Source of the DNA: Tubiluchus corallicola
Taxonomy: Eukaryota; Priapulida; Priapulimorpha; Priapulimorphida; Tubiluchidae
DNA length: 62,000 bases
Assembly (NCBI GenBank): GCA_030141605.1
Contig: JAQGDQ010002382.1
Span: 2,501-64,500, forward strand
Direction of reading: 5' to 3'
The translations under genes and the position numbers were made by a program. This document shows, piece by piece, positions 1 to 14,660 of this stretch; position 1 is the stretch's first letter; every line of letters begins with the position of its first letter. A model generated the notes under the pieces. That model was not told the origin of the DNA and ran no database searches. It saw only the letters and a program-made list of their open reading frames with translations.

Positions 1-908
1 CACTTGCGTTTAGATACGCCCTACCTAGTGCTAGTTATCATGTACACTTGTGTTTAGATACGCCCTACCTACTGCTAGTTATCATGTATACTTGTGTTTA
101 GATACGCCCTACCTACTGCTAGTTATCATGTACACTTGTGTTTAGATACGCCCTACCTACTGCTAGTTATCATGTACATTTGTGTTTAGATACGCCCTAC
201 CTAGTGCTAGTTATCATGTACACTTGTGTTTAGATACGCCCTACCTACTGCTAGTTATCATGTACATTTGTGTTTAGATACGCCCTACCTACTGCTAGTT
301 ATCATGTACATTTGTGTTTAGATACGCCCTACCTACTGCTAGTTATCATGTACACCTGTGTTTAGATACGCCCTACCTACTGCTAGGTATCACGTACACT
401 TGTGTTTAGATACGCCCTACCTACTGCTAGTTATCATGTACACTTGTGTTTAGATACGCCCTACCTACTGCTAGTTATTATGTACACTTGTGTTTAGATA
501 CGCCCTACCTACTGCTAGTTATCATGCACACTTGTGTTTAGATACGCCCTACCAACTGCTAGGTATCACGTACACTTGTGTTTAGATACGCCCTACCAAC
601 TGCTAGTTATCATGTACACTTGTGTTTAGATACGCCCTACCTACTGCTAGTTATCATGTACACTTGTGTTTAGATACGCCCTACCTACTGCTAGTTATCA
701 TGTACACTTGTGTTTAGATACGCCCTACCTACTGCTAGTTATCATGTACACTTGTGTTTAGATACGCCCTACCAACTGCTAGTTATCACGTACATTTGGG
801 TTTAGATACGCCCTACCAACTGCTAGTTATCACGTACATTTGGGTTTAGATACGCCCTACCTAGTGCTAGTTATCATGTACACTTGTGTTTAGATACGCC
901 CTACCTAC
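1..908. repeat. 44-bp minisatellite, about 20 copies
   Basis: Head-to-tail array with a 44-bp period, each unit containing the core TTTAGATACGCCCTACCTAC. Units differ by a few substitutions, for example CTACCTAC versus CTACCAAC and TGTACACTTG versus CGTACATTTG. The array runs off the left edge of the window, so its full length is unknown. No spacers separate the units, so it is not CRISPR-like. Confidence 0.95.
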
Positions 909-1480
909 TGCCAATGGGTGGATTGTGTCCGCCATTTTCTTCGCATATGCAGTCTTCAATGCAGTCTTCATTCTTTTCTGGGCCGTGTTTATTTTTGTGC
1001 TTGTACAAGGCTTGCTGATAACTATTAGGTAAACAAAAATAATAAACAAAGGTAAACAATTGTAATAAAGCACTGCTTTAAAATTATAAAACATTCAAAT
1101 TTTTAGTAGTTTTAATAATTTTAGTATTAGCAATTTAATATCTTTATTTTGAATGGTTAACTTGAATTTTTATTAGGCTTCATATCAAGTAGTATTAATA
1201 CTATATTAATTATTATATTATAATTATGTTTATTATTATTATATATATTAGTATTATATTAATTTACAATAAACAGTCTTTCTTGGGGGCGTATCAAGAC
1301 TTTACGACGCTGTTATTTCTGCCCCGCCCATCTCTATTTTTTAAATTTATGGTTATTTATGTAGTGAGGAGGTCAAACAATTACTTGTGGTGTATTAGAA
1401 CACTATTAACCTAGTTTCTACATGGTCATTATTAATTACACGTAGTTGCATAGCGCTTATATTCAAGCAGGCTGTACAGA
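909..1480. other. AT-rich stretch without a recognisable gene
   Basis: After the minisatellite the sequence is AT-rich, with TATTATTA-like low-complexity runs around 1190-1260. The ORFs here are short and have no protein-like composition. I see no gene or RNA signal. Confidence 0.5.
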
Positions 1481-1721
1481 TGCTTGTTGTGCAATACCTT
1501 GCACCTGTTCGTTATGTGGCACTTATACAAAATCTTTGCTCAGTAACTGCCTGTACTGTGTTATAAAATGCATCCTTTACGTGCATATGAAAGTATGCAT
1601 ATGCTTGTTGTGCAATACCTTGCACCTGTTCGCTATGTGGCACTTATACAAAATCTTCGCTCAGTAACTGCCTGTGCTCTGTTATAAAATGCATCCTTTA
1701 CGTGGATATGAAAGTATGCAC
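1481..1721. repeat. Two-copy 121-bp tandem duplication
   Basis: The segment starting TGCTTGTTGTGCAATACC at 1481 is repeated at 1602 with only a few substitutions. Each copy contains the stretch GTGGCACTTATACAAAATCT and ends near AAAGTATGCA. No coding potential is evident. Confidence 0.85.
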
Positions 1722-3246
1722 ATTTTCCTAAGAAAATAAGAATTTTTTTCTAAAATGTGACACCCCTCAAACTTGGTGCCGCCTAGGTTATAGCCTAGTT
1801 AACCCATTGGTTAATACGCCAATGGTCTTTCTGCTTTTATATTTCATCGGTTGATTGTCTATAAAAAGCTTCCACAGCTCATGATATTTATGTAGGTAGA
1901 TAATCGGTTTTAAATAAAATTTATCTTATCTTATGATTAAAATACAAACGGGTGAAAAATACAAGTTTCGATTTGTAAATACAAATTTATGCCAACACAA
2001 ACCAACAGACAAAGAACGAATAACAGACGCACAGACAAGCAATCATACTGAGTTCACGAAGGTTATTTTGAATGCTTGCTTGTGTTTGTCTATGCGCGTG
2101 TACGTTTGTTTGCTTCTACGTGCGCGTGTTTGTTCGTCTGTTCGTACGTTTAGTTATTTATTGTTGCTTATCCGTTTATTTGTTTGTGCAGTTGTTTGTT
2201 TGTATATTTGCTTGTACCTCTCACTTTTATTTTGTTTCTTCTTTGCGAGTCTTGCCTTTTTACTTCTTGAACAGTGGCGCCTCGTGTGTAGGTACTGTGG
2301 AACTGCAGCGCCCCCTATTTTCAATATAATAAGTCGTTTTTCTTTAGTTCTTTCTTTATACTTGTACGGAACCAGAGAGCACCAGGGTAGTACTGTCTTT
2401 GGCCTTTGGCTGTTGTGCGCATGCGCATACGTCCACGTGTCTGAGATAACACACTGTACGCTGCACCTACTAGCGTCTGCTGCTAGGTAGAGAAAGTACT
2501 GTGACTCACGCAGTTTGTCAGTTGCCACGTGATTAAAAACGTGCGCCGGCATATTCTTGACCTGCGATAATTTAGGCTAATCGTAAACAAAAAGTTTTGT
2601 TTAGGATTTCATCAAGTTTTTGTATAAATTTTTGTATGTTCATTTGTTTAAAATTACAATTACAAATTACAACGTCAAAACCACATATGTACAGTAATAA
2701 AATAATGGCTAAAAATCTTCTGAAGCAGCGCCCTCATTAATTTTAACTTGGCGGCGCCACTGTTGCTGAATTTTGGTTGTTAGTTTTGTTGTCGTTTACG
2801 GTTTACCCAGGTGTTACGTTTTTATCACTCCTTTCGTGAATAATTCATTCACTCGATTTTTGCTTCCTTCATTCACCTATTTGTTTGTTGGTCCCTCACT
2901 TGTGTTTATTCATAAACTTCATTTTTAGATTGTTTACACATGCAAACAATCAAGCAACTGATCTAGCAAACAAGAAAACATGCACACAAATCAACAGCAA
3001 TGCACATTATTCACATGCGAGCATGTGGCACTAATAGAAATAATTTGTTCTGGAGAAATTTAATTATAATTTACTAATTATAGTAAAGAGGACCTGTTAA
3101 ATTACGTTAAAAGCGTTAGATTAATGATAGATAATTATGCTGATGAATGCTGGCATGAAGCCAGTTAAGCTGTGGTGTCACGTGAGTAAGTGATTCAGAA
3201 TCGAGGCGTAGAAGCTCGGAGCACGATATGTAAACCTTGTGATGCG
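1722..3246. other. Intergenic DNA, no supported gene
   Basis: No convincing exon was found. A TTATCTTATCTTATG run near 1920-1934 resembles the simple tail of a non-LTR retroelement. The longest open frame, 1933-2490, is Cys/Leu/Val-rich because of GTTTGTTTGT-type low complexity and has no recognisable domain. Sequence near 3120-3246, with TGGCATGAAGCCAG and a TCACGTGAG E-box, may belong to the repeat that follows. Confidence 0.5.
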
Positions 3247-3575
3247 CCCAGCTCAGGGGATTGAGTCTGGAGCTGAAGGAGAGCAGGCTAGATCAGGGGG
3301 CTTGGCATTACTATCTGTTATATTTATTGTGTTTGATGTTCAATAAACGTGTAGTTTCATAATCTGACTCTTCATAGTTTTGCCATCCCTAAAACACCAA
3401 TAATCAGCTCAGCCCAGCTCTGGGGATTGAGTCTGGGAGCTGAAGGAGAGCAAGCTAGATCAGGGGGCTTGGCATTACTATCTGTTATATTTATTGTGTT
3501 TGATGTTCAATAAACGTGTAGTTTCATAATCTGACTCTTCATAGTTTTGCCATCCCTAAAACACCAATAATCAGT
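3247..3575. repeat. 166-bp direct duplication with AATAAA, possibly an LTR remnant
   Basis: Two near-identical copies start at about 3247 and 3413. Each has CTGAAGGAGAGCA, TAGATCAGGGGGCTTGGCA, then a polyadenylation-type TTCAATAAACGTG and CATCCCTAAAACACC. A transcript-end signal inside a duplicated segment would fit a solo LTR with an internal duplication. No primer-binding site, polypurine tract or retroviral coding sequence is seen nearby, so the LTR reading is tentative. Confidence 0.6.
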
Positions 3576-3631
3576 TTCACACAACCAATACAACGAATTA
3601 TTTTACTAATTATAAATAGTTATAATTATAG

Positions 3632-5420
3632 TTAAGTAGTTCTGATTCCAATACCTTCTATCTCTCCAGTGGGAGGATATTTCTGATTGGGCAAGGAGCG
3701 GAAGATCTCGATTAATCCGTTCAGCAGTTTCCGGGAGGCGTTGTACAAGAAATCGTCCACCTTCCCCTGGCTCTGCTGGTCATCTTGACCAGACGCGACC
3801 ACGCAAAAAACGACCAGGATGCCCACAATCTGAAATAAACTTAAGCTATTCAAGTTAGATACAAGTGAGGTAACAGACTGTAAAAACTAAGTACAAAAAA
3901 AAGTAGTGACAGTCGAAGTCACGTGGTGAGCGGGTGCATGAGGTCACGTGAGAGATTGGGAAGGTCAGTGGGTGGTCAGTCTGCATTTTAGAGGCTCTGA
4001 ACCCTTCCACAACTAGTTGCAGTTGTAGGTCAACATCTTAAAGAAATTTGCTTAAAAATTACAAGAAAACCCTCCACTTACATAAAGCTTAAAAATTCGT
4101 CTTGAAATTTTATACCACTTACATACTAGCTTTTTGTATACAGGGCTTGCGTCGGCAGTAACGCTGAATAAAACGTGTAAATTTAAACTCCCGCGATGAC
4201 CGTTAGGCGCAGCCATTTTAATGGTAGGTCGTTTGAAACAAGTTTTGATAACATTGAATAAAGTTTGAAAAAATAATCAGAGTATTCATAGAGCCTACAT
4301 GTTGCTAATTAAGTAAAATTTTGAATTACTGTATCTTGCCAATAAGATTAAAAATACGTTTTTGGTTATTGAGTGGCGCACCCTGGAGGGCGAGTCAACG
4401 ACATTTTACTAATTGGTACAAACATTTTGAATTATTAGTCTATAAAGTCTTTCCAGCAGGTAAGTGAAATGCTAAGTAATACAGATTTGCACGGAAAGTT
4501 ATTTGGGACATAATTTAACATTTCCTTTTCTCCCCTGATTTACGTGGCGTAGTGACGTCATGTAATGGAACAGTATTGCGGGAGATTTAAAATAAAAACA
4601 AACAAAAATTCCCTTTAATGTGAATACGATGTACGCATAAAATTGCTGTAAAGTAATATATTTTTTATAGCGATTTTTCTGATATCTACTTCAGGTGCCC
4701 CTTTTCTTGTCCTTTAAGCAACGATGAGCAGGCATATTTTAATCCATAGACGTCACGAAAGTTATCACAAGTACTCGCTTACGAAATTGCTTGCTAACCA
4801 ATAACCATAAGGCAGCTTTGACGCACTGCCCACAACAAAACCGAGACACATTTGAGGCAGTTTCATTATTTAGGTGCATTCTAAAGGCCAACAGTCGAAG
4901 ACAAGAGAGAATAATTGGGGTCTGACATTAGTATCGACTCTAATAGCAATGTAATGCGATTCAACCTGATAGCAGGCAAAGTGCAACAGCAGCCAAGCCA
5001 CTGATTTTTTTAAAGGATAACAATTTGTTTTATTTATTGATACCGTGAAAAATATAGCAAACGTTGTCTGCAATTATACATTAGCAGGGCCTATTTCGAG
5101 GGGGCGGGGGATACTTCCCCGGGGCCTCACCCTCCAGGGGGGCCTCGCGCCAAGGTAACATTTTTTTGCTTTAAGTGAGCATTCAATTGTTCTTTCCTTT
5201 AACAACTGTATAACTCCATATTTTCTCCGAAAATGTTTCTCCCGCATTCAAGCAGTTCAAAAATTTTCTGAGCGCCAACCATGGTGACCCCCCCCCCCCC
5301 GAGGGGGCCTCACACGCCCCACTTCCCCGGGCCTCGCTTAGGCTGAGTGTACATTAGTGAAGGAAAATGCGTCTAAATGGCTTAATGTTGTCTTACCGAA
5401 TAATTGAGCCACATTTTCAT
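3632..5420 (-). CDS. Small secreted peptide, two exons, 73 aa, function unknown
   Basis: Read on the minus strand. Exon 1 (5420-5397) is ATG plus seven codons and ends at a GTAAGA donor. Exon 2 (3829-3632) follows a TTTATTTCAG acceptor, stays in phase 0 and ends in TAA. The joined N-terminus begins MKMWLNYS and continues into the hydrophobic IVGILVVFCVVASG, a textbook signal peptide that neither exon makes alone. The predicted mature part is about 51 residues starting QDDQQ. It has no cysteines, one N-glycosylation sequon (NAS) and a probable amphipathic helix (DFLYNASRKLLNGLIEIF). No dibasic processing sites or known family are evident, so it could be a short secreted effector or a helical peptide. 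The 1.6-kb intron carries an hAT-like insertion. Exon joining is inferred from splice consensus and frame. Confidence 0.7.
5085..5349. mobile_element. hAT-like non-autonomous element (damaged right end)
   Basis: Starts CAGGGCCTATTT and contains GGGGCCTC blocks almost identical to those of the element at 28516-28930. It is flanked by the 8-bp direct repeat TACATTAG (5077-5084 and 5350-5357). An 8-bp target duplication is the hAT hallmark. The right terminal inverted repeat expected from the other copy (AAATAGGCCCTG) is missing, so this copy is worn. It sits in the intron of the small secreted peptide gene. Confidence 0.8.
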
Positions 5421-5869
5421 GATCTAGAAAAGCTTGTTTGTGAAGTAGAAGGATTTCCACAACGTTGTGATATTTCGGGAATTCAAACACCTGAAACATT
5501 AATTACGTCATGTAATTAAAAATTTAGTCGGATTAGTCACTTCACGAATATTATTAGTCTTAAAAGTGACAAATAAAATCCTTGGCTATTTTTCCAGTCC
5601 TGCGAAATGCACACAGAACATTAGAATTACAATTACGACACGTTTTGTAATTAACTAGGCTGACGCCTAATTCAATTTTCAATAACTTATTGAATTTCAT
5701 TAGCAATGAGCAGTATATTGAGCAGCGACGCAAGTCAGCTACCAGTCTAATTAACCTGGTTCAATAATTATCATGTCTTTTGTCTTATTAAACTGCATTC
5801 TGCGATCTAAATTCTACTGTCCAGAAAACTTTAGAAACGAAAATTTTAACGTTCATAAGTTTTAATAAA

Positions 5870-6433
5870 TGCCTATACCTTATCTTATCCAATACTTTAT
5901 CCAGAGAAATAAGGACCTAGATGATAACTATCTGTCCTCAAATGCCTATAAACTAATACCTTATCCAAGAACACTTTATCCAAAGATATAAGGACCTAGA
6001 TGGTAAATCCTCTCTCAAATGCCTTTTGAAACTGTCAGCTGATGAAGCATTGATGATTAGTGATGAAAGATGATTCCATGGTTGAACTACGTGATGCCCA
6101 AAGAAGTGTGATCTGATGTTGGTTCTAGCTGGTTGTACAAATAACTTGGACTCTGTCTCAGTCAGAACAGTATTACCACTAATCACTTTGAAGCAGTTCA
6201 CAAGGTCTACAGTCTCACGCCTTTGCTCAAAAGTAGAAATTGAAGGGGGTCCAAATCAATAGCAAAACGAGTACATTTATCCTGAGGTCTTTCAAGAGCA
6301 TTTTTGAGAGTAGCATGTTGGGGTGACCATACAACCGACGCGTATTTCAGAATGGGACGAACAACAACTTTACAGAAGGGAATAATTACTGCTGCATTTC
6401 TCGGTAACATACACCGCTTAATCGTGCCAATCA
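5870..6433 (-). mobile_element. Non-LTR retrotransposon 3' fragment (RT C-terminal region)
   Basis: Minus-strand frames encode the typical C-terminal end of a LINE reverse transcriptase. One block contains VRPILKYASVVWSP (about 6430-6300). Another has the VNCFKVISGN and HHVVQPWNHLSSL blocks (about 6200-5960), ending with SFKRHL. The frame changes between blocks, so it is a decayed 5'-truncated copy. The 3' side carries an imperfect duplication of the ATAAGGACCTAGATG segment (5906-6002). Confidence 0.8.
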
Positions 6434-6620
6434 TATTATTATTATTATAAGTCTTTTTATTAAACAATAAATACATTGTTTCCCCTCTATTTGCAGGGGT
6501 TCGTTTACAAAATAAGGCTAATTACGATAACAATATTATACACAATGCCAATTTGTACATACATAGTCTACTACTAGTGTTCCAGTTGTCTAACTTTTAC
6601 ATATATACCATACCAATCAT
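6434..6620 (-). mobile_element. Second LINE 3' tail nested in the preceding LINE
   Basis: The upstream LINE frame is cut at an ATTATTATTATTATAA microsatellite (6434-6450). On the minus strand this is an AATAAA-containing 3' end followed by an (ATA)n tail. The adjacent sequence has a CCCCTGCAAATAGAGGGG hairpin, as many LINE 3' UTRs do. It is most simply a later insertion into the older LINE. Confidence 0.5.
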
Positions 6621-6959
6621 ACTTGATTCAGAATTTAAAAAATGAGTTACCTGTATACCGTGACGGCAAATCTTCTATTTGCTGGATTTTGACTTTTCAC
6701 AAAACTGGTAGTTTTTGTTCAAAAACGCAACGGCTAATCATTTCATGATTCACGTCAAGACATTAACACTGAGTCTCAACACTGGGTCCTACAAGGTCAT
6801 CTCAATGGCATCCTGGGATACATTTTCATGTGACAGCGCAGGCTGTAGACGCAACAATGTCGCGCATGGTTCGTAAGGGGCCTTTCGGAATTTAGTGAAA
6901 ATGTTAAGGATGGGCCCACCATTGATAACTCACCCCATTGCCAGTAGACTGAGTACACT

Positions 6960-7350
6960 GTGGGTCCTTGGACAAATCTTGGCTGGGGGTCCTTGAACAA
7001 ATCTTGGCTGGTGACCCTTGAACAAATCTTGGCTGGGGGTCCTTCAACAAATCTTGGCTGGGGGTCCTTCGACAAATCTTGGCTGGGGGTCCTTCAACAA
7101 ATCTTGGCTGGGGGTCCTTCAACAAATCTTGGCTGGGGGTCCTTCAACAAATCTTGGCTGGGGGTCCTTCAACAAATCTTGGCTGGGGGTCCTTCAACAA
7201 ATCTTGGCTGGGGCCCTTCGACAAATCTTGGCTGGGGGTCCTTCAACAAATCTTGGCTGGGGGTCCTTCAACAAATCTTGGCTGGGGGCCCTTGGACAAA
7301 TCTTGGCTGGGGGCCCTTGGACAAATCTTGGCTGGGGGCCCTTGAACAAA
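6960..7350. repeat. 25-bp minisatellite, about 15 copies
   Basis: Tandem units of the form CCTTCAACAAATCTTGGCTG plus GGGGT. The 25-bp period cycles through all three frames without stops, which produces long open frames on both strands that are not genes. First-base variants CCTTGGAC, CCTTCGAC and CCTTGAAC are clustered at the array ends. Confidence 0.95.
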
Positions 7351-7496
7351 TTGAATGAAAGGCCCCATATCGACCCCATTTTTAATTTTGTAAAAAAAGT
7401 GTTGAAGTAATGAAATTATTATAAAACGAAAAAATGATAAAATAAAAAGCAAAATCGAACTTTATTATTATAACAAATTGTTTACTGATGTTTTTA

Positions 7497-7990
7497 GAAG
7501 AGAGACGCATTCAGCAAGATTTAGCTTTATGCTACCAAATTATTCATAGAGAAGTTGATGTTGATTTTGACAAATTTTTTACCTGAGTTTCTTGCAATAG
7601 AACAAGACAAAATCATTCTCTGAAATTTTCCATGCATCGAACAGCTAAAATATCATTTGGTAAATTTTTCTCAAATCAAGTTGTACAGATTTGGAACTCA
7701 CCGCCTGCATATGTTGATTGTGCACCCCTAGTAACTGAACAAAATATTAAGTTATTTAAAAGTCGCCTATATAAAAGTTAACTTGCATAAATTCCTTGTT
7801 CACAATAGACACATGTAAGCAATTAATCTCTTTGTGTCTTATCCACGCTCTTGTAAATATTGTCATAAGTCATTTATTTCTAATAAATTATTTCTAATAG
7901 TCATTTATTAAGTCTAATAATAATAATAATATACACAATGTAAGCAGTTAATCTCTTTGTGTCTTTACCACACTCTTGTAAATATTTTAT
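7497..7990 (+). mobile_element. LINE 3' end with RT C-terminal remnant
   Basis: Plus-strand translation of 7513-7782 has the usual RT tail blocks: DLALCYQIIH, then VDVDFDKFF, HRTAKISFGKFF, VVQIWNSPP and LFKSRLY followed by a stop. One internal TGA breaks the frame near 7585. The following 3' UTR motif TTAATCTCTTTGTGTCTT occurs twice (about 7820 and 7948), separated by a TAATAATAATAAT tail, so two copies or a tail duplication are present. Confidence 0.75.
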
Positions 7991-8944
7991 TTGTATGTTT
8001 TTTGTCAACATGTTTTATATTGTATTGTTCTTATAGTAGACTGTATTTTACTATTGGGTATGAATCAAATAATTAAATAAGGAGGTAGAGGAAGAAAATG
8101 ATGGTGTCATCAACTTGACAATGTTTGCTTGTACACGTTGTATCTCACTCTTTACGGTATTGCTCTTGTTAAGGTCAGTTTCTGGCTTTAACATGTAGGT
8201 GGCAGCACCTATGTGAACTTACCTGTAATTTTACCTGTGAAGTTGTAAATTAGGTTGAGCCTCACTAAACACGCTTACAGAAGCCTCAGCAAACGTTAAA
8301 TAATGTTTAGATAAATTTTCAAGTAATTATTTGTAGCGTCTTTACCTGATTTGCTGTAAACCAGAATGACGTTCCAAGGATGTATTAAGTTGTTATAGCC
8401 GCACGATGTGAGTAATATTTACTTTTATTGTCTTAAATTATAATAATTAGATCATTATACGTTTGTAAGCAGTGAAAAGCAGTGAAATTTATTATTTTCA
8501 TTTTTTTCACATACAGAAATAAAGATTTCTGAGAACACCATATGCTATGAAGGAAATTCTTTTGTGTACCTGTCACAGCTTTCCCACCGCCATCTATATA
8601 TAGAGTGTTCTATTTCCGGTGGCATTTCCTGTTGTTGCGGGCTTGTCAGGTCAGGAAATATCCCAAACTACGCTGATTGCATTACGTTGTCTTTTACACT
8701 AACTATATTTCAGTGTGGGCAGCATTGTAGACGCTAAGTAGTTGGACTAGAGCAACATCAAATGGGAAAGTAACAAAATGAAAGTGTTTTTACGTTGGAA
8801 ATGTTCTGAAAGTGTTTAGGTTATGTGCAGTTTGCCTAAAATACGTTTTTGCCTGGCCGTGGTTTAGTGGTTTTTATTAAACATTATAACCCACCTTATT
8901 CTGCAACTTAGTCAAGCTATGTAGTACTACGAATTACACGGCAC
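7991..8944. other. Upstream region of the LRR gene, possible TATA element
   Basis: No coding exon is evident. A TATATATAG stretch near 8594 lies about 730 bp before the LRR start codon and could be a core promoter with a long 5' UTR. No other evidence supports a transcription start there. Confidence 0.3.
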
Positions 8945-9322
8945 TATGTAACGTTACGAGTTATTCGAAAAACCACTACGAATTATCCGAAAAAGCAGTA
9001 CGAGTTATCCGAAATAATACTTCGAGTTATCCGAAATAATACTTCGAGTTATCCGAGAAAGCACTTCGAGTTATCCGAGAAACCACTACGAGTTATCCGA
9101 AAAAGCACTACGAGTTATTCGAAATAATACTTCGAGTTATCCGAAATAATACTTCAAGTTATCCGAAATAATACTTCAAGTTATCCGAAATAATACTTCA
9201 AGTTATCCGAAATAATACTTCAAGTTATCCGAAATAATACTTCGAGTTATTCGAAAAAGCACTAGGAGCTATCCGAAATAATACTTCGAGTTATCCGAAA
9301 CTAAAGACTACGAGCTATCCGG
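8945..9322. repeat. 22-bp minisatellite directly upstream of the LRR start codon
   Basis: About 17 units of roughly 22 bp with the core CGAGTTATCCGAAATAATAC and variants ending AAAAAGCACTA. The last unit ends with CTATCCGG only six bases before the ATG at 9329, so the array probably forms the end of the 5' UTR or proximal promoter. Confidence 0.9.
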
Positions 9323-9328
9323 AAAAAA

Positions 9329-12054
<2,726 letters not shown>

Positions 12055-12077
<23 letters not shown>

Positions 12078-13838
12078 CAGTAATATTCACTGTGGATTAC
12101 ATTGTTACGTTATTGTAATAGCCAAAGCAGACTCCTCTGTAACAGTAATATTCACCGTGGATTACATTGTTACGTTATTGTAATAGCCAAGTGGACTCCA
12201 GTGTAACATTAATATTCACTGTGGATTACATTGTTGCTTACATTGTTACGTTATTCTAATAGCCAAAGCGGACTCCGGTGTAATAGTGATATTCACCGTG
12301 GATTACATTGTTGCTTACATTGTTACGTTATTGTAATAGCCAAAGTGGGCTCCAGTGTAATAGTAATATTCACTGTGGATTACATTGTTGCTTACATTGT
12401 TACGTTATTGTAATAGCCAAAGCGGACTCCAGTGTAACAGTAATATTGTTAGCTTACATTGTTACGTTATTGTAATAGCCAAAGCGGACTCCAGTGTAAT
12501 AGTAATATTCACTGTGGATTACATTGTTGCTTACATTGTTACGTTATTGTAATAGCCAAAGCGGACTCCAGTGTAACAGTAATATTCACTGTGGATTACA
12601 TTGTTGCTTACATTGTTACGTTATTGTAATAGCCAAAGCGGACTCCAGTGTAACAGTAATATTCACTGTGGATTACATTGTTGCTTACATTGTTACGTTA
12701 TTGTAATAGCCAAAGTGGGCTCCAGTGTAATAGTAATATTCACTGTGGATTACATTGTTGCTTACATTGTTACGTTAATGTAATAGCCAAAGCGGACTCC
12801 AGTGTAACAGTAATATTGTTAGCTTACATTGTTACGATATTGTAATAGCCAAAGTGGACTCCAGTGTAACAGTAACATTCACCATGGATTACAATGTTGC
12901 TTACATTGTTACGTTATTGTAATAGCCAAAGCGGACTCCAGTGTAACAGTAATATTCACTGTGGATTACATTGTTGCTTACATTGTTACGTTATTGTAAT
13001 AGCCAAAGTGGACTCCAGTGTAACAGTAATATTCACTGTGGATTACATTGTTGCTTACATTGTTACGTTATTGTAATAGCCAAAGCGGACTCCAGTGTAA
13101 CAGTAATATTCACTGTGGATTACATTGTTGCTTACATTGTTACGTTATTGTAATAGCCAAAGCGGACTCCAGTGTAACAGTAATATTCACTGTGGATTAC
13201 ATTGTTGCTTACATTGTTACGTTATTGTAATAGCCAAAGTGGGCTCCAGTGTAATAGTAATATTCACTGTGGATTACATTGTTGCTTACATTGTTACGTT
13301 ATTGTAATAGCCAAAGCGGACTCCAGTGTAACAGTAATATTGTTAGCTTACATTGTTACGTTATTGTAATAGCCAAAGTGGACTCCAGTGTAACAGTAAC
13401 ATTCACCATGGATTACATTGTTGCTTACATTGTTACGTTATTGTAATAGCCAAAGCGGACTCCAGTGCAACAGTAATATTCACTGTGGATTACATTGTTG
13501 CTTACATTGTTACGTTATTGTAATAGCCAAAGCGGACTCCAGTGTAACAGTAATATTCACTGTGGATTACATTGTTGCTTACATTGTTATGTTATTGTAA
13601 TAGCCAAAGCGGACTCCAGTGTAACAGTAATATTCACTGTGGATTACATTGTTGCTTACATTGTTATGTTATTGTAATAGCCAAAGCGGACTCCAGTGTA
13701 ACAGTAATATTCACTGTGGATTACATTGTTGCTTACATTGTTACGTTATTGTAATAGCCAAAGCGGACTCCAGTGTAACAGTAATATTCACTGTGGATTA
13801 CATTGTTGCTTACATTGTTACGTTATTGTAATAGCCAG
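12055..13838. repeat. 77-bp satellite seeded from the LRR gene's stop-codon region
   Basis: Tandem units, most of them 77 bp, with the consensus start CCAAAGCGGACTCCAGTGTA and later GATTACATTGTTGCTTACAT. Shorter units lack the central part. The first unit coincides with the last codons and TAA of the LRR gene (PKRTPV stop, 12055-12077). Each unit therefore carries a copy of the gene's end, and the many 60-codon frames inside are repeat artefacts. Confidence 0.95.
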
Positions 13839-14040
13839 GGACGAACAACTCGAACGTTAACAACTCGATTCGAACGAGTTTTTTTAGTTCGAATTCGATT
13901 CGAACCTAAAATTATAGATTCGAATAATTAGATACTTCAGCCACATACGTTCTTTATCATTAAAATCTTTGAAACAGCATTAAATTTACACAATTTAGCT
14001 GCAATTTTAGTGCAAAAATTTTAACAAACCAATAGGGGCT
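13839..14040. other. Short palindrome-rich stretch after the satellite
   Basis: Contains nested inverted repeats built on TTCGAA (CTCGATTCGAACGAG, GTTCGAATTCGATTCGAAC) between about 13855 and 13910. It begins with CAGGGACGAAC, which could be the end of a small DNA transposon. No partner end was identified. Confidence 0.4.
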
Positions 14041-14123
14041 TTCATCACCATCATCATCATCATCACCATCATCATCATAATCATCACCATCATCATCATC
14101 ATCACCATCACCATCACCATCAC

Positions 14124-14167
<44 letters not shown>

Positions 14168-14174
14168 CCATCAC

Positions 14175-14212
<38 letters not shown>

Positions 14213-14455
14213 CCATCGTCATCGTCATCACTACCATCCAATGAATCACACGTCCAGTGACATGATTCTCCTCACCTCTCTATGCCAGGACTCCCTACTC
14301 CATACAATGCCCCAAGTGGATTTCTTTCTAAGGATCAATGCTGAAGTGTTTAAATCTTTCTGGGCAAAATCTAAATATGTTAACATTTGTCCTCCTGCAG
14401 GTTTTTTTAGCTGGTTCTATGGCTTGTTGAAAAGCTATCTTCACTGGAATATCAT
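14041..14455 (-). mobile_element. LINE 3' fragment with (GAT)n tail
   Basis: On the minus strand 14455-14240 translates, with frameshifts, to a LINE RT C-terminal tail: IPVKIAFQQAIEPAKK, then WGIVWSRESW and a VRRIMS block. It continues into a long GAT/GATGAC simple repeat (14235-14041) that is the element's 3' tail. The same family occurs at 14456-14660 and 29757-30015. Confidence 0.75.
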
Positions 14456-14660
14456 CATCGTCATCACTACCATCCAATGAATCACACGTCCAGTGACATG
14501 ATTCTGCTCACCTCTCTATGCCAGGACTCCCTGCTCGCCGCAATGCCCCAAGTGGATTTATTTCTAAGGATCAATGCTGAAGTGTTTAAATCTTTCTGGG
14601 CAAAATCTAAATATGTTAACATTTGTCCTCCTGCAGGTTTTTTAGCTGGTTCTATGGTTT
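14456..14660 (-). mobile_element. Second tandem copy of the same LINE 3' fragment, short tail
   Basis: More than 90% identical by eye to the upstream copy from CCAATGAATCACACG through CCTCCTGCAGG and TTTTTTAGCTGGTTCTATGG. Its simple tail is only about 20 bp. Homology stops at about 14660, just before the inverted-repeat element. Confidence 0.75.

Noticed and set aside
1-908. Possible CRISPR array
   Set aside because: Units are contiguous without unique spacers and the window is animal nuclear DNA with introns.
1933-2490. 185-codon Cys/Leu-rich ORF
   Set aside because: Built from GTTTGTTTG low-complexity sequence, without homology features or splice context.
6797-7452. Several 60-130 codon ORFs on both strands (NLGWGSFNKSW-type)
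   Set aside because: Translations of the 25-bp minisatellite; the same peptides appear in all three frames.
13960-14249. Poly-Asp or poly-Met minus-strand ORFs
   Set aside because: These are the GAT microsatellite tail of a LINE, not an acidic protein.
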